The notes under the pieces are model-generated. The model had not been told where the DNA came from. It was given only the letters and a program-made list of their open reading frames with translations, and ran no database searches. Shown here in pieces: positions 1-8,602 of a stretch of DNA of 64,000 nt. Position 1 is the first letter of the stretch, and every line of letters starts with the position of its first letter. The DNA is from Prevotella sp. (GTDB lineage: Bacteria; Bacteroidota; Bacteroidia; Bacteroidales; Bacteroidaceae): assembly GCA_022779305.1 (NCBI GenBank), contig JALFSW010000042.1:1-64000 (forward strand), written 5' to 3'. Position numbers and translations under genes: made by a program.

Positions 1-23
1 ATGTCCGTAACTTGCTCTTTCAT
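1..23 (-). CDS. possible 5' end of a gene leaving the window (partial)
   Basis: Reading leftward, an ATG at 23-21 opens a frame (MKEQVTD) that runs off the window edge. A TACCTTTA box, close to the Bacteroidetes -7 consensus TAnnTTTG, lies just upstream. Only seven codons are visible, so product and reality are both uncertain. Confidence 0.25.
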
Positions 24-191
24 AGGTATAAAGGTACAAAAAATATCTCAAATACGCAAGAAAACAAGCGATTTATGATAGCCTTTTATAAGATTTTTGA
101 AGAGAAAGTATTGACTGGTCACTACCGCTGAATAGTTACTAAAAAAGGGGGGTAAAATGCTATCATTGTCAATTAATTCCCACAGACAGAC

Positions 192-231
192 ACAGTGTCA
201 GCAAACATCTATCCCATCTGTGAGACACTGT
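192..231. terminator. stem-loop downstream of the 244-1257 gene
   Basis: ACAGTGTC at 192-199 pairs perfectly with GACACTGT at 224-231 across a 24-nt loop. It sits 13 nt past the stop codon of the leftward gene. No T-run follows on that strand, so it may be an mRNA-end stabiliser rather than an intrinsic terminator. Confidence 0.3.
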
Positions 232-243
232 TTCGGAAAATTC

Positions 244-1257
244 TTATTTGCGTTTCGCAGGTTTCAAACCTGCCTTGCCCTTTTGCAATCCCTCAACCAT
301 GGGTTGGGAAGTGGGCGAAGAAATCTTTGCAGACTTTGCTTTTATGGCTGCCTTCATTTCTTTTTTGCTAAGATATTCCACCTCGGTTACGTAGAAATAT
401 TCAAAAACATCCACCGCATCCATTTTCTTTTTTGTTCCGGACTGAACAGCGGTGTAGAAATATTGTCCTGCAAAATTATCATAACCATATTTCTCGCCTG
501 CAGTTTTACAAGCGTTGTACACTTGATAAAATGCCGCACCTGTTCCTCTTGTCCTTAATCCAAAAAGATTGACGTTAAGCACTTCGGGGCGCAACAAACC
601 GGAAGCATCCACAATACAACTGTTTTGCGCAGGCAGGTTTTGCTGACTACCCACCTCTTTCCCACGCAAACGAATGATGCGCATCGTGTTGCCATCTGAT
701 AGCTGCGTTAAAGGTTCGCTGGTTTGTGCTAGCAATGGGAAGAAAGGCATACGCCCTATGCCTTTATAAGAAAGGTCTTCTTTTCTGCCACGGTTATAAC
801 GCTCTACGCTCAAATCCCGATAGATTCTCTTCTTCTTTTTCAAAGAAACATAGTATTCAGACATCCCTTCTGCATAAAAAGTCATCTCGCCATCGGTGTA
901 TTCAAAATTTCTTACCCGACCTCTCAACCGAACATATTCGGCATTTTTATCCTTCTCGTTCAATACAACCACCTGAAGCGCAAGCGGTTGCAATTTCACA
1001 ACGCCTGCATTGCAGCTGTTTTTGTCGATTTTCTTTTCTTCAAAAGCGAAATGCGAAACATACGCCACATCACCACATTTCACTTCGTTGCTCAATACAC
1101 CCTCGCTATTGCTCACTCCCAAGAGCCTGCCATCGGCTGAAATCGCCAATGCGCCCGCAATAGGCATGTCATTGATACTATTGATAATCTTCATCTGTTG
1201 CGCAAATGCAAACTGCGCCAAAAGACCGATAACGGTTAATAAGCCTAATCTTTTCAT
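244..1257 (-). CDS. secreted protein of unknown function
   Basis: 337 residues. A Sec signal peptide is visible at residues 1-19 (KR, then a hydrophobic stretch ending AFA-QQ). Residues about 20-75 resemble a short carboxypeptidase-regulatory/peptidase-associated fold (INSINDMPIAGALAISADG...SNSEG), as seen at the N-terminus of many exported Bacteroidetes proteins. The rest is not recognised; the C-terminus is Lys/Ala-rich and basic. The ATG overlaps the TGA of the upstream reading frame (ATGA at 1257-1254), so the two were probably translationally coupled. The upstream partner is now frameshifted. No enzyme motif is apparent and I assign no function. Confidence 0.75.
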   Translation of the reverse strand: MKRLGLLTVIGLLAQFAFAQQMKIINSINDMPIAGALAISADGRLLGVSNSEGVLSNEVKCGDVAYVSHFAFEEKKIDKNSCNAGVVKLQPLALQVVVLNEKDKNAEYVRLRGRVRNFEYTDGEMTFYAEGMSEYYVSLKKKKRIYRDLSVERYNRGRKEDLSYKGIGRMPFFPLLAQTSEPLTQLSDGNTMRIIRLRGKEVGSQQNLPAQNSCIVDASGLLRPEVLNVNLFGLRTRGTGAAFYQVYNACKTAGEKYGYDNFAGQYFYTAVQSGTKKKMDAVDVFEYFYVTEVEYLSKKEMKAAIKAKSAKISSPTSQPMVEGLQKGKAGLKPAKRK

Positions 1258-2275
1258 TTTCGTAGAGTTTTAGAATTCCATAATTTAGAGCTTGCTAATG
1301 CAATAATTATAGCACCCCGCAAATTTGCTTTCATTGAGTTATCTACTTTAGATTTCTGAATTACATCAAGAATTTCTTCCGTATAACGTGTCCAATCTTC
1401 TCCTTCTGAAACATTTTCAAGCCCTTTCATATATTCAGATAAAATAGTAATTGTCCCAGAAAGTTTCGGATCTAAGGCTTTTATTGAATTTGCAAACTCA
1501 TCCACATTTCTGCATTTTAAACTATTTTCTGCCAAACTATTATAAAAACTATACATATACAAAGAGTTTCCTATTGGCTTGTTATTTTCAACATAAAAGA
1601 AAGGTCTACCACCCGAAACCTTATCTATCTCTTTTGACAACTTCTCCGTAGAAAGGTTTGCCCAATAGTTTAAATCATTATTTTTTTCAAATAATGCTAA
1701 AATAGTCTTATTATGATAATAGCCTATACTATCATTATGGATACTTGAAAGATCAGTAGGTTTAGGAACAACACCATTTAAGGCTATACTTGAAGCATTA
1801 ACAAATTAACAAATTCACGAACATCAATAAACCTCGAATTCTTTAAAGAATCTACATGTAGAGAGATAGCACGTGGTGCATCGTTTCTTGTAGCTAGGAG
1901 GTCTTGAGCTGTTTCATGTATCATTTCAACGCCAGCTTTAGTTGATGCTTTCTTAGCTGTTTCCAAGCAATCTTGTCCATTAATAGCTCCTTTTATAAAG
2001 CCAGATACATCACTAAAGACAACATTCAAAACCCTAGAAAAAAACTTCTTAAACCAACCTCTTTCTCTTCCTATCTGCGTAGGAAAATGCTCTTCTCTTG
2101 TAATAATAATCTCACCTTTTAATGCTTCCAATGCACTTTCTTGTGATTGCACCTTGAGTTGAGTTTGAGGGGTTTGTTGTTCTTCAACTACTTGATTAAA
2201 GTTACTCTCACTGGTACAAGCTGTAATAGCCAATAAAGCTACAACTCCGAATGTTTTAAATTTAAATTGTTTCAT
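1254..2275 (-). pseudogene. lipoprotein gene split by an 8-bp tandem duplication
   Basis: The N-terminal part (2275-1784) starts with a lipoprotein signal peptide, lipobox LLAITAC-T. Its frame ends 163 codons in with ...FVNLLMLQV. The following frame, entered at GCT 1796, stays open without a stop to TGA at 1254 (53 codons before the first alternative start, then 128 more). The frames change at two adjacent copies of aacaaatt (1800-1815). Removing one copy restores a single frame of about 337 residues reading ...EFVNASSIALNGVVP. I therefore read this as one gene disrupted by, or phase-varied through, an 8-bp duplication. No domain is recognised; the mature protein would be a surface or periplasmic lipoprotein. 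Its stop overlaps the start of the next gene. A sequencing or assembly error is less likely because the change is an exact duplication, but it is not excluded. Confidence 0.75.
1800..1815. repeat. 8-bp tandem duplication (aacaaatt x2) in a coding region
   Basis: Two perfect adjacent copies at 1800-1807 and 1808-1815. The duplication adds 8 nt and shifts the reading frame of the lipoprotein gene. This is typical of slipped-strand events and could be reversible. Confidence 0.85.
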
Positions 2276-2418
2276 TTTTCGTAAATTTTAGATTACTAAA
2301 TAATTTGAGTGTCGGCACAAAGATATGTATAAAATTTAATATCTACAAACTATAACAATGATTTTATTGCTATTAACATTTTTTTATTATAACTAAGATT
2401 TAAAAACAGTCCCTATCC

Positions 2419-2484
2419 AAATAAGCCTCAGTTACAAACCAAATAAGCCTCGGTTGCGTCGCAACTGAGGCTCACTTATCTTGT
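2419..2484. repeat. 22-bp palindrome array, locus A (3 units)
   Basis: Units at 2419-2440, 2441-2462 and 2463-2484, each exactly 22 bp. Unit cores are AAATAAGCCTCAGTT, AAATAAGCCTCGGTT and AACTGAGGCTCACTT, variants of the near-palindrome GCAASTGAGSCTYASTTGC seen at five other places in the window. It lies between the divergence-side start of the lipoprotein gene and the end of glsB. Confidence 0.85.
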
Positions 2485-2549
2485 AAATACACAATGTTCA
2501 AAAAAGAACACTGCGACCTTTGTAAATTCAACGGATTTTGATGGAAATC

Positions 2550-3593
2550 CTATTCCAAATCGCCAAGCGATTTATCGGGATAGATCAGTTTGTTTGCACC
2601 GCTCGTCAGCTTCAGTGCTTCAGGGTTTTCATGGACAAAACTTTCGATATGACGGATCCGTTTTTCCTCAAAAATTTCGTCTACAGCAATGAGAATGCCC
2701 GTTTCTTCTACATCTCCAAAACCATAATTAATGGCAGTTCCGAAGAGTTTCATAGTGGGCGAAAGATTCATATAGGCATTCACCAACGGAGGAATGTTGA
2801 ACCCCAGACTGCGGATGGATTGATTCAGTTTCTTATAGTCTTCCTTAAAATCATTGCCATTGAAAAGTGCGTCGAATGCTTCTTCGGGCGTTTCGATTTT
2901 CAAGGGTTTGATGGGCAGGATGAGTTCTTCTTTGTCTCCAAAATATTTTTTAAGGAAATAAAGAATCATGTCTCGCCCAATGCGTATGTAAGAAGGATAC
3001 ATCGTTACTTTACCGAAGAAATAACGACAATCAGGATTGAGCACCGTCAATGCACCCAAGCCGTCCCAAAGATTATCAAGTGCGAAAATACTTTTAGAGT
3101 TTTTACGCACATTCTGATATTCTAACGAAACAAACGACCGACCGAGTTCCACCGTATAGGGTGCATACTCACGCATAAACTTTTCCGAAAAATGAAACAT
3201 GTGACTCGTTGGCAAAAGTGGTTGCCCTGTATTATCGAGCTTCCAGTCTGATCCAAAAATGTAGCGATACCCACCAATGATTTCTTTGGCTTCAGGATTC
3301 CAAACGATGAGCTGTTTGCAGCCGTCGGGCATTGTGTCGAATTCGTCTATGTCTTTCGATTTTCCCGTACCACCGCCAGCACTTCTAAAGGCAATTTCTC
3401 TCAAGCGTCCGATTTCGTCCATCACATTGGGCGAGTCGCCTGCCGAAACAACATAGATTTCGTTATGGCTCTTATTCGTAGTGCGCAAAAGTTTGTCTGA
3501 CGTCAATTCATCGACAAGCAGTTCCTTGCTCACCGGACAAATGATTTCTTCCTCTACACTGCCGTTTATGTTTTTTTCGATTACTGTAGTCAT
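2550..3593 (-). CDS. glsB: glycine N-acyltransferase-type GNAT protein (glycine lipid synthesis)
   Basis: 347 residues. This matches the Bacteroidetes GNAT-fold hemolysin/OlsB-like family, with features such as the ELGRSFV...Y core and FALDNLWDGLGAL. GlsB makes N-acylated glycine from acyl carrier and glycine, the first step of glycine (serine-glycine) lipid synthesis. The partner gene lies 6 nt upstream on the same strand and encodes the O-acyltransferase, the same arrangement as described for Bacteroides glsB-glsA. No signal peptide; expected on the cytoplasmic face of the inner membrane. A smaller opposite-strand frame over the same DNA is a shadow. Assignment is by recognition of family and context, not by alignment. 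Confidence 0.8.
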   Translation of the reverse strand: MTTVIEKNINGSVEEEIICPVSKELLVDELTSDKLLRTTNKSHNEIYVVSAGDSPNVMDEIGRLREIAFRSAGGGTGKSKDIDEFDTMPDGCKQLIVWNPEAKEIIGGYRYIFGSDWKLDNTGQPLLPTSHMFHFSEKFMREYAPYTVELGRSFVSLEYQNVRKNSKSIFALDNLWDGLGALTVLNPDCRYFFGKVTMYPSYIRIGRDMILYFLKKYFGDKEELILPIKPLKIETPEEAFDALFNGNDFKEDYKKLNQSIRSLGFNIPPLVNAYMNLSPTMKLFGTAINYGFGDVEETGILIAVDEIFEEKRIRHIESFVHENPEALKLTSGANKLIYPDKSLGDLE

Positions 3594-3599
3594 CTTGAT

Positions 3600-4433
3600 T
3601 TACGCCTCTCCTTCTCTTTGGAGTTCATACACTTTTTCTTGAACATATTTTGCCCATTCTTTAGGCGACCTACTCTTGTCGAACGTTTGCCAAGGGATGG
3701 TTTTTCCGAAAACAATGCGGAATGTCTTGCCTACGTTTTTATACATCTCATCGACCAAGAAGAGCATCGCTATGTTCACTTTCTTTACATAGTTGTCGCT
3801 AAAATGGGCAATGCGGTAAAAACGTTCAGAGTTTCGTCCGCTAAAGTAAATGGGTATCACGTCGCGTTGATATTCCACACTCTTCGTGATAAAAGTCTTT
3901 GTCCATTCCAAATCTCTGATACGTCCGTTGATCTTTCGGCTATTCAGTCCTGCGGGAAACATCAGAATGTGGTTGTCGCTACTGAATCCCGCTTCCACCA
4001 TTCTTGGAAAATCACGGCTCTGTTTGCCTGTCTTGTTGATGCCAATGCTCACAGGCTGAAGACCAGGGAGATTGAGCAATAGGTCGTTTACCAAATAGCG
4101 AAACTTTCCATCATAGTGTTTGCCGATTATCGAACCCAAAGCGACGCCATCTTGTCCACCTAACGGATGATTCGACACAAAGGTATAGAGTCGTCCATCA
4201 TGTTTATCGGGCAAGTTTTGCAGCCCCTCAATCTGTAAAGTCATGTCTAAATACTTCACACATTCGCTGAGCCACTCTGTGCCTTTTTTATCTCTACTAT
4301 CCCAAAGAAAGCGGTTCACTTCTTCTTCGTGAATGATTCGTTTGAGCCAATTAACAAGAAAACGAGGCACATATTTTGCTTTCGTGCCCATCTTCCTGTG
4401 CAATATTTTTTCTATATCAATGGTTTTATCCAT
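3600..4433 (-). CDS. glsA: O-acyltransferase of glycine lipid synthesis (PlsC-like)
   Basis: 277 residues of the PlsC-like acyltransferase superfamily. The catalytic block is NHPLGGQDG (His and Asp separated by five residues, near residue 90) and the substrate-binding block is MFPAGLNSRK (near 160). It would add the second acyl chain to N-acyl-glycine. It is the first gene of a two-gene unit with glsB, 6 nt apart. A TACTTTTG box at 4476-4469 lies about 36 nt upstream of the ATG and is a likely promoter -7 element. The gene diverges from nadB. A general lysophospholipid acyltransferase is the alternative, but linkage to glsB favours GlsA. Confidence 0.8.
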   Translation of the reverse strand: MDKTIDIEKILHRKMGTKAKYVPRFLVNWLKRIIHEEEVNRFLWDSRDKKGTEWLSECVKYLDMTLQIEGLQNLPDKHDGRLYTFVSNHPLGGQDGVALGSIIGKHYDGKFRYLVNDLLLNLPGLQPVSIGINKTGKQSRDFPRMVEAGFSSDNHILMFPAGLNSRKINGRIRDLEWTKTFITKSVEYQRDVIPIYFSGRNSERFYRIAHFSDNYVKKVNIAMLFLVDEMYKNVGKTFRIVFGKTIPWQTFDKSRSPKEWAKYVQEKVYELQREGEA

Positions 4434-4468
4434 CCGCTTCTTATCTATTCTCTTCTGTTTAGAATATG

Positions 4469-4476
4469 CAAAAGTA
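4469..4476 (-). promoter_or_regulatory. putative glsA promoter -7 box
   Basis: On the reverse strand TACTTTTG matches the Bacteroidetes TAnnTTTG -7 consensus, followed by GC. No clear -33 TTTG is seen at the right distance. The remaining A/T-rich DNA between 4480 and 4700 shows no gene. Confidence 0.45.
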
Positions 4477-4704
4477 ACAAAACCTTTTGATATATTTGAG
4501 TTTTTTTTTAAAAAAGATAAGCAAAAAATAAAAAAACTTGCTCAAACGTCAGTTTTTATTTGTATGAGATATCCCATAGAAAATCTCATACTTAATTTAA
4601 GGTGAATAAAAACGTGAATAAGTAAGAAATTACACAATAAATAGAAAAATCATCATTACCACTATATTTTGGGATAAAATCCACATAAACTCAATAGTTT
4701 TTTG

Positions 4705-4733
4705 TTGAATGTAAGCATAAAAATGTAACTTTG
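4705..4733 (+). promoter_or_regulatory. putative nad operon promoter
   Basis: TAACTTTG at 4726-4733 fits the Bacteroidetes -7 box TAnnTTTG, with TTG at 4705-4707, 18 nt upstream (an alternative TTTG is at 4701). The start of nadB follows after about 60 nt. No obvious NAD riboswitch or repressor palindrome was recognised in this leader. Confidence 0.6.
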
Positions 4734-4793
4734 CAGTCGTAGAAGTATCATACGACTATCTCATTAACAGTACGTAGAACTCAAACACAAATA

Positions 4794-6401
4794 ATGCTAT
4801 ACATAAAACATGATTTCATTGTAATAGGAAGTGGACTTGCAGGACTTTCCACTGCTTATGCGTTGGCATCTAAAGGAAAAGTGGCACTGATAGCCGAAGT
4901 AGCACTTGAAGATAGCAACTCTTTCTTTGCACAAGGCGGAATGGCAGCTGTAATAGATCCAACCGACAATCCTAAAGCACATTATGAAGACACGATGGAA
5001 GCCGGAAGAGGATTATGTAACCCTGAAGCGGTAAGCGTGCTAACCGAAGAGGCACCACTGCGCATACAAGAACTCATAGATATGGGTATGACATTTGATG
5101 CAGATGCAAATGGCAATCTATCATTGGGACTTGAGGGTGGACATCACCACAAACGCATATTGCATGCAGGTGGAGATGCTACGGGGCGTGCTGTCACTTC
5201 ATTTATGATTGAAAAAGTAAAGCAATCGCCCAACATTACTGTCTTGGCACACCATCATCTTGCTAATCTTATTGTGGAAGAAGAAACTTGCAAAGGGATT
5301 TGGAGTTATGACAAAAACAGTGGAGAAATGCTTCCCATATTTGCATCAGTGGTTGTACTTGCCACTGGAGGTGCATCGGCACTTTATGCCCCAACAACAA
5401 ATCCCCCCACAGCACTAGGCGATGGTATTGCATTGGCGTATCAAGTGGGTGCGACCATTGCCGACATGGAATTTGTACAGTTTCATCCCACAGCTCTCTC
5501 TGTTTCAGGAAAACCCTCTTTTCTCATCAGCGAGGCAGTGAGGGGCGAAGGTGCCTATCTCAAAGACAAACATGGAAAACGATTTATGTGCGACATTCAT
5601 GAGTTGGCAGAACTTGCACCACGCGACATTGTTGCACGTTCTATCTATCAGAAAATGCAGGAAGAAGATACGCTACACGTGACATTGTCGCTCGAACACA
5701 TAGACAAATCACTACTTATGACCCGTTTTCCCAATATATATGCCCATTGCCAAAAAATGGGGTTAGACTTTACCGATCAGATTCCCGTGGCTCCTGCGGC
5801 ACATTATACCGTTGGCGGCATATTAACCGACCTAAACGGACATACTAACATAATGGGACTTTATGCTGTAGGAGAAGTCGCTTCTACCGGATTGATGGGA
5901 GCAAACAGATTGGCTTCCAATTCATTGGTGGAGTGTCTGGTATTCAGTCATCGCATAGCGTTACATGCCGCAGATAGTACAAAAACATTGTCCGATGAAG
6001 ATTGCAAACGGCTCATCAACACATATCCTGCCCCGAAAACATCCTCCATCAACGAAGAAAGGGAATGGCAAGCAAACATCGGAGCAAAGGTTATGAAGAA
6101 ATTGGGCATGTTACTAACAAAACATGTAGGTATCGTGAGAAATGCTGTATCCATACATCAAGGCATTGAGAAACTGCATGCACTCATGCAGAAAGTAACG
6201 CCTTACAGTCCTAAACTATTCAGCGCACGTGAAACTTTGCTTCGCATAGAGGTAGCGGAAATGATTGCCAAAGGGGCATTGAAACGTGAAGAAAGTAGAG
6301 GAGGACATTACAGAAGCGACTTTCAACAAACTCTGTCAAAAGAAGCATGCTATCACACACATTTTACAAACGGAAAAATTAAACATACAAAAATAAAATG
6401 A
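4794..6401 (+). CDS. nadB: L-aspartate oxidase
   Basis: 535 residues, normal for the family. FAD-dependent oxidation of L-aspartate to iminoaspartate, the first step of de novo NAD synthesis, in the cytosol. Residues 9-22 carry the dinucleotide-binding GSGLAGLSTAYALA. Further family blocks are SFFAQGGMA (near 45), GLEGGHHHKRILH with GGDATG (near 118-130), the ATGGAS loop, the substrate loop around VQFHPTA, and ASTGLMGANRLASNSLVE near the C-terminal third. It is the first gene of nadB-nadC-nadA and overlaps nadC by 4 nt (ATGA), implying coupled translation. NadB passes its unstable product to NadA, encoded two genes later. Confidence 0.96.
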   Translation: MLYIKHDFIVIGSGLAGLSTAYALASKGKVALIAEVALEDSNSFFAQGGMAAVIDPTDNPKAHYEDTMEAGRGLCNPEAVSVLTEEAPLRIQELIDMGMTFDADANGNLSLGLEGGHHHKRILHAGGDATGRAVTSFMIEKVKQSPNITVLAHHHLANLIVEEETCKGIWSYDKNSGEMLPIFASVVVLATGGASALYAPTTNPPTALGDGIALAYQVGATIADMEFVQFHPTALSVSGKPSFLISEAVRGEGAYLKDKHGKRFMCDIHELAELAPRDIVARSIYQKMQEEDTLHVTLSLEHIDKSLLMTRFPNIYAHCQKMGLDFTDQIPVAPAAHYTVGGILTDLNGHTNIMGLYAVGEVASTGLMGANRLASNSLVECLVFSHRIALHAADSTKTLSDEDCKRLINTYPAPKTSSINEEREWQANIGAKVMKKLGMLLTKHVGIVRNAVSIHQGIEKLHALMQKVTPYSPKLFSARETLLRIEVAEMIAKGALKREESRGGHYRSDFQQTLSKEACYHTHFTNGKIKHTKIK

Positions 6402-7252
6402 ACATACAAGAACATTATCTAACGAAATACGTAGATCGTCTCATCGACTTGGCTTTTGATGAAGACGTGGCTACTGGTGACCTTGCAACACAATACATAC
6501 TCCCCATAAACAATATGGCTACGGCTCGATTCACAGCCAAAGCATCAGGTGTGGTATCAGGATTGGAAATTGTTAAAAGAGTAATCGATCGTATGGGTGA
6601 CAACGAGTTTACTCCATTGGTGAACGATGGAGATGAAGTGGAACGTGGACAAGACCTACTCATCATACGTGCATCCTACAATAACCTCTTGAGTTGTGAA
6701 CGCATTATGCTTAATTTTTTTCAACGCATGTCGGGCATAGCCACTATGACGCGCAGCATGGTAAGGCGCATAGAAGGCACACGTGCAACACTTTTAGACA
6801 CAAGAAAAACCGTTCCAGGACATAGGGTAACCGACAAACTGGCAGTAAGACATGGTGGGGGGGCTAATCATCGCATGGGGCTGTATGATATGGCTATGTT
6901 GAAAGACAATCACATAAAGGCAGCAGGTGGCATTATTCCTGCAGTAAAAGCATTGAAAAATAAACTTTCTATTGCAACAAAAATAGAAGTGGAAACAACC
7001 AACTTAACCCAAGTAGAAGAAGCATTACAAGCTGGTGCCGACATTATCATGCTTGACAACATGAGCTATGAGATGATGAGCAAGGCTGTAAATCTTGTAA
7101 ACGGTCGGGCAAAAACTGAAGCATCTGGCAATGTAAATATAGAAACCATTGCTGATGTTGCAGCTACAGGCGTAGATTTTATAAGCGTAGGTGCACTGAC
7201 CCACTCTGTTAAAGCACTTGACATTAGCATGAATTTCAGCATAGAAGACTAA
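6398..7252 (+). CDS. nadC: nicotinate-nucleotide pyrophosphorylase (quinolinate phosphoribosyltransferase, carboxylating)
   Basis: 284 residues. Converts quinolinate and PRPP to nicotinate mononucleotide with loss of CO2. Recognisable blocks are DLAFDEDVATGDLAT at the N-terminus, LLDTRKTVPGHR (PRPP and quinolinate contacts), RHGGGANHRMGLYDMAMLKDNH, the EVET strand and the IMLDNMS strand of the TIM-like barrel. The start overlaps the nadB stop and nadA follows after 22 nt. It is unusual only in lying between nadB and nadA, so all three de novo enzymes are in one transcript. Confidence 0.96.
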   Translation: MNIQEHYLTKYVDRLIDLAFDEDVATGDLATQYILPINNMATARFTAKASGVVSGLEIVKRVIDRMGDNEFTPLVNDGDEVERGQDLLIIRASYNNLLSCERIMLNFFQRMSGIATMTRSMVRRIEGTRATLLDTRKTVPGHRVTDKLAVRHGGGANHRMGLYDMAMLKDNHIKAAGGIIPAVKALKNKLSIATKIEVETTNLTQVEEALQAGADIIMLDNMSYEMMSKAVNLVNGRAKTEASGNVNIETIADVAATGVDFISVGALTHSVKALDISMNFSIED

Positions 7253-7274
7253 CAGCACAAGAAACAAGCATTGT

Positions 7275-8270
7275 ATGAACATGATAGACAAAGACTGGCA
7301 AGCAAAGGGATATGCCGACGCACCCATCGAAAAAGAGATGGATCTGAAAAAGGCGGTTAGGGATTTATGCAAAGAAAAGAATGCGGTCATTCTCGCACAT
7401 TATTACACACGCAAAGAAATACAAGAAGTGGCCGACTTTATTGGTGATTCGCTGGCTTTAGCAAGAAAAGCTGAAACGCTTGATGCAAAAATTGTTGTAA
7501 TGTGTGGCGTGCATTTCATGGCAGAAACCAATAAATTGCTCTCGCCTGAAAAGTTGGTATTGGTTCCCGATTTGAACGCAGGTTGTTCATTGGCAGACAG
7601 TTGTAAGGCAGAAGACTTGCAAAAATTCAAGGAAGCACATCCCGATCACAAGGTGGTGAGCTACGTAAACACTACGGCTGATGTAAAAGCATTGACCGAT
7701 ATCGTTGTAACAAGTGGCAATGCAAAGAAGGTTATAGACCAATTACCCACCGACGAAAAGATCATATTTGCCCCTGATTATAATTTGGGCAACTACATCA
7801 ACAGCATAACAGGACGCAAAATGTTGCTTTGGGAGGGCGGTTGTCATGTGCATCAACGTTTCTCCATAGAAGCCATTGCTCAACTGAAAAAAGAACACCC
7901 CGATGCAGTTGTAATGGCTCATTTGGAGTGTAAAGCTCCGATATTGGCTGCCGCACAAGTCGTTGGTTCTACGGCCGTTATGTTAAAATATTGCATTGAG
8001 AGCGAAGCCACATCATTTATTGTTGCTACAGAAGCCGGTATATTGCATGAAATGGAAAGAAACTGCCCCGACAAAAAATTCTACCCAGTCCCTCCAGAAG
8101 TTTCCGAAGGTAGTGCAGGCTGTTCTTGCAACGAGTGTGAATATATGAAACTCAACACTTTAGAGAAGCTCTACAATGCACTTAAACATGAATGGCCATC
8201 GGTAGAAGTTGATGTTAAAGTGGCAAAAGAAGCCGTAAAGCCCATTCAAAAAATGTTGGAATTGAGTTAA
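7275..8270 (+). CDS. nadA: quinolinate synthase (4Fe-4S)
   Basis: 331 residues. Condenses iminoaspartate with dihydroxyacetone phosphate to quinolinate using a [4Fe-4S] cluster. Likely cluster cysteines are C77 (VVMCGVHFMAE), C219 (AHLECKAP) and one in the C-terminal GCSCNEC segment (near 283-288). The HYYTRKEIQEVADFIGDS block near the N-terminus is diagnostic. An ATG at codon 3 is an alternative start. It ends the nad operon, and a strong intrinsic terminator lies 60 nt downstream. Confidence 0.96.
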   Translation: MNMIDKDWQAKGYADAPIEKEMDLKKAVRDLCKEKNAVILAHYYTRKEIQEVADFIGDSLALARKAETLDAKIVVMCGVHFMAETNKLLSPEKLVLVPDLNAGCSLADSCKAEDLQKFKEAHPDHKVVSYVNTTADVKALTDIVVTSGNAKKVIDQLPTDEKIIFAPDYNLGNYINSITGRKMLLWEGGCHVHQRFSIEAIAQLKKEHPDAVVMAHLECKAPILAAAQVVGSTAVMLKYCIESEATSFIVATEAGILHEMERNCPDKKFYPVPPEVSEGSAGCSCNECEYMKLNTLEKLYNALKHEWPSVEVDVKVAKEAVKPIQKMLELS

Positions 8271-8331
8271 GGAAACATTTTTATGGTCTAATCCTATCTT
8301 TCACCTTTTAGAACTTTACAGATAGAAATCG

Positions 8332-8363
8332 AAAAAGCGAACGTGCAACACGCTCGCTTTTTT
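8332..8363 (+). terminator. intrinsic terminator of the nad operon
   Basis: AAAAAGCGA..CGTG pairs with CACG..CGCTTTTTT around a CAA loop, ending in a T-run. It is 62 nt past the nadA stop. The A-tract on the other side makes it potentially bidirectional, but the reverse-strand neighbour ends far away at 8603. Confidence 0.85.
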
Positions 8364-8393
8364 GTAACCTTTAATCCCACCAACTGACTTGGG

Positions 8394-8596
8394 TTAAACC
8401 CAATTCGGTCATTAGACCGCTTGGGTTTTCTTTTTATCTTCTTTATTCACTTCCCAACGGCTTGCACCTGCTTGTCGGCATCTTCTTCATCGTTTTCTCT
8501 TGAAGTAGCTCGCTACGTCTGCGATAAAACGCTGAACAACCTGCACAGACCATCAGCTGCAATCAGTTTGGTCTCTAATGATCGATTTGGGTTAAA
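8394..8596. repeat. ~200-bp inverted-terminal-repeat element, copy R1
   Basis: The left end TTAAACCCAATTCGGTCATTAGA-like terminus (from 8394) is mirrored by TCTAATGATCGATTTGGGTTAA at the right end. The interior matches copies R2, R6 and R8 closely, including the stretches CGGCTTGCACCTGCTTGTCG and TCTCTTGAAGTAGC. A 61-codon forward frame inside is not credible as a gene because it is not kept between copies. The right end is 6 nt from the stop of the 59-residue peptide gene. No transposase is present, so this is a MITE-like or REP-like element. Confidence 0.85.
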
Positions 8597-8602
8597 TGAT
8601 GA

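Noticed and set aside
2538..3125. 195-codon forward frame opposite glsB
   Set aside because: Shadow of the reverse-strand glsB gene, which has clear family motifs and operon context.
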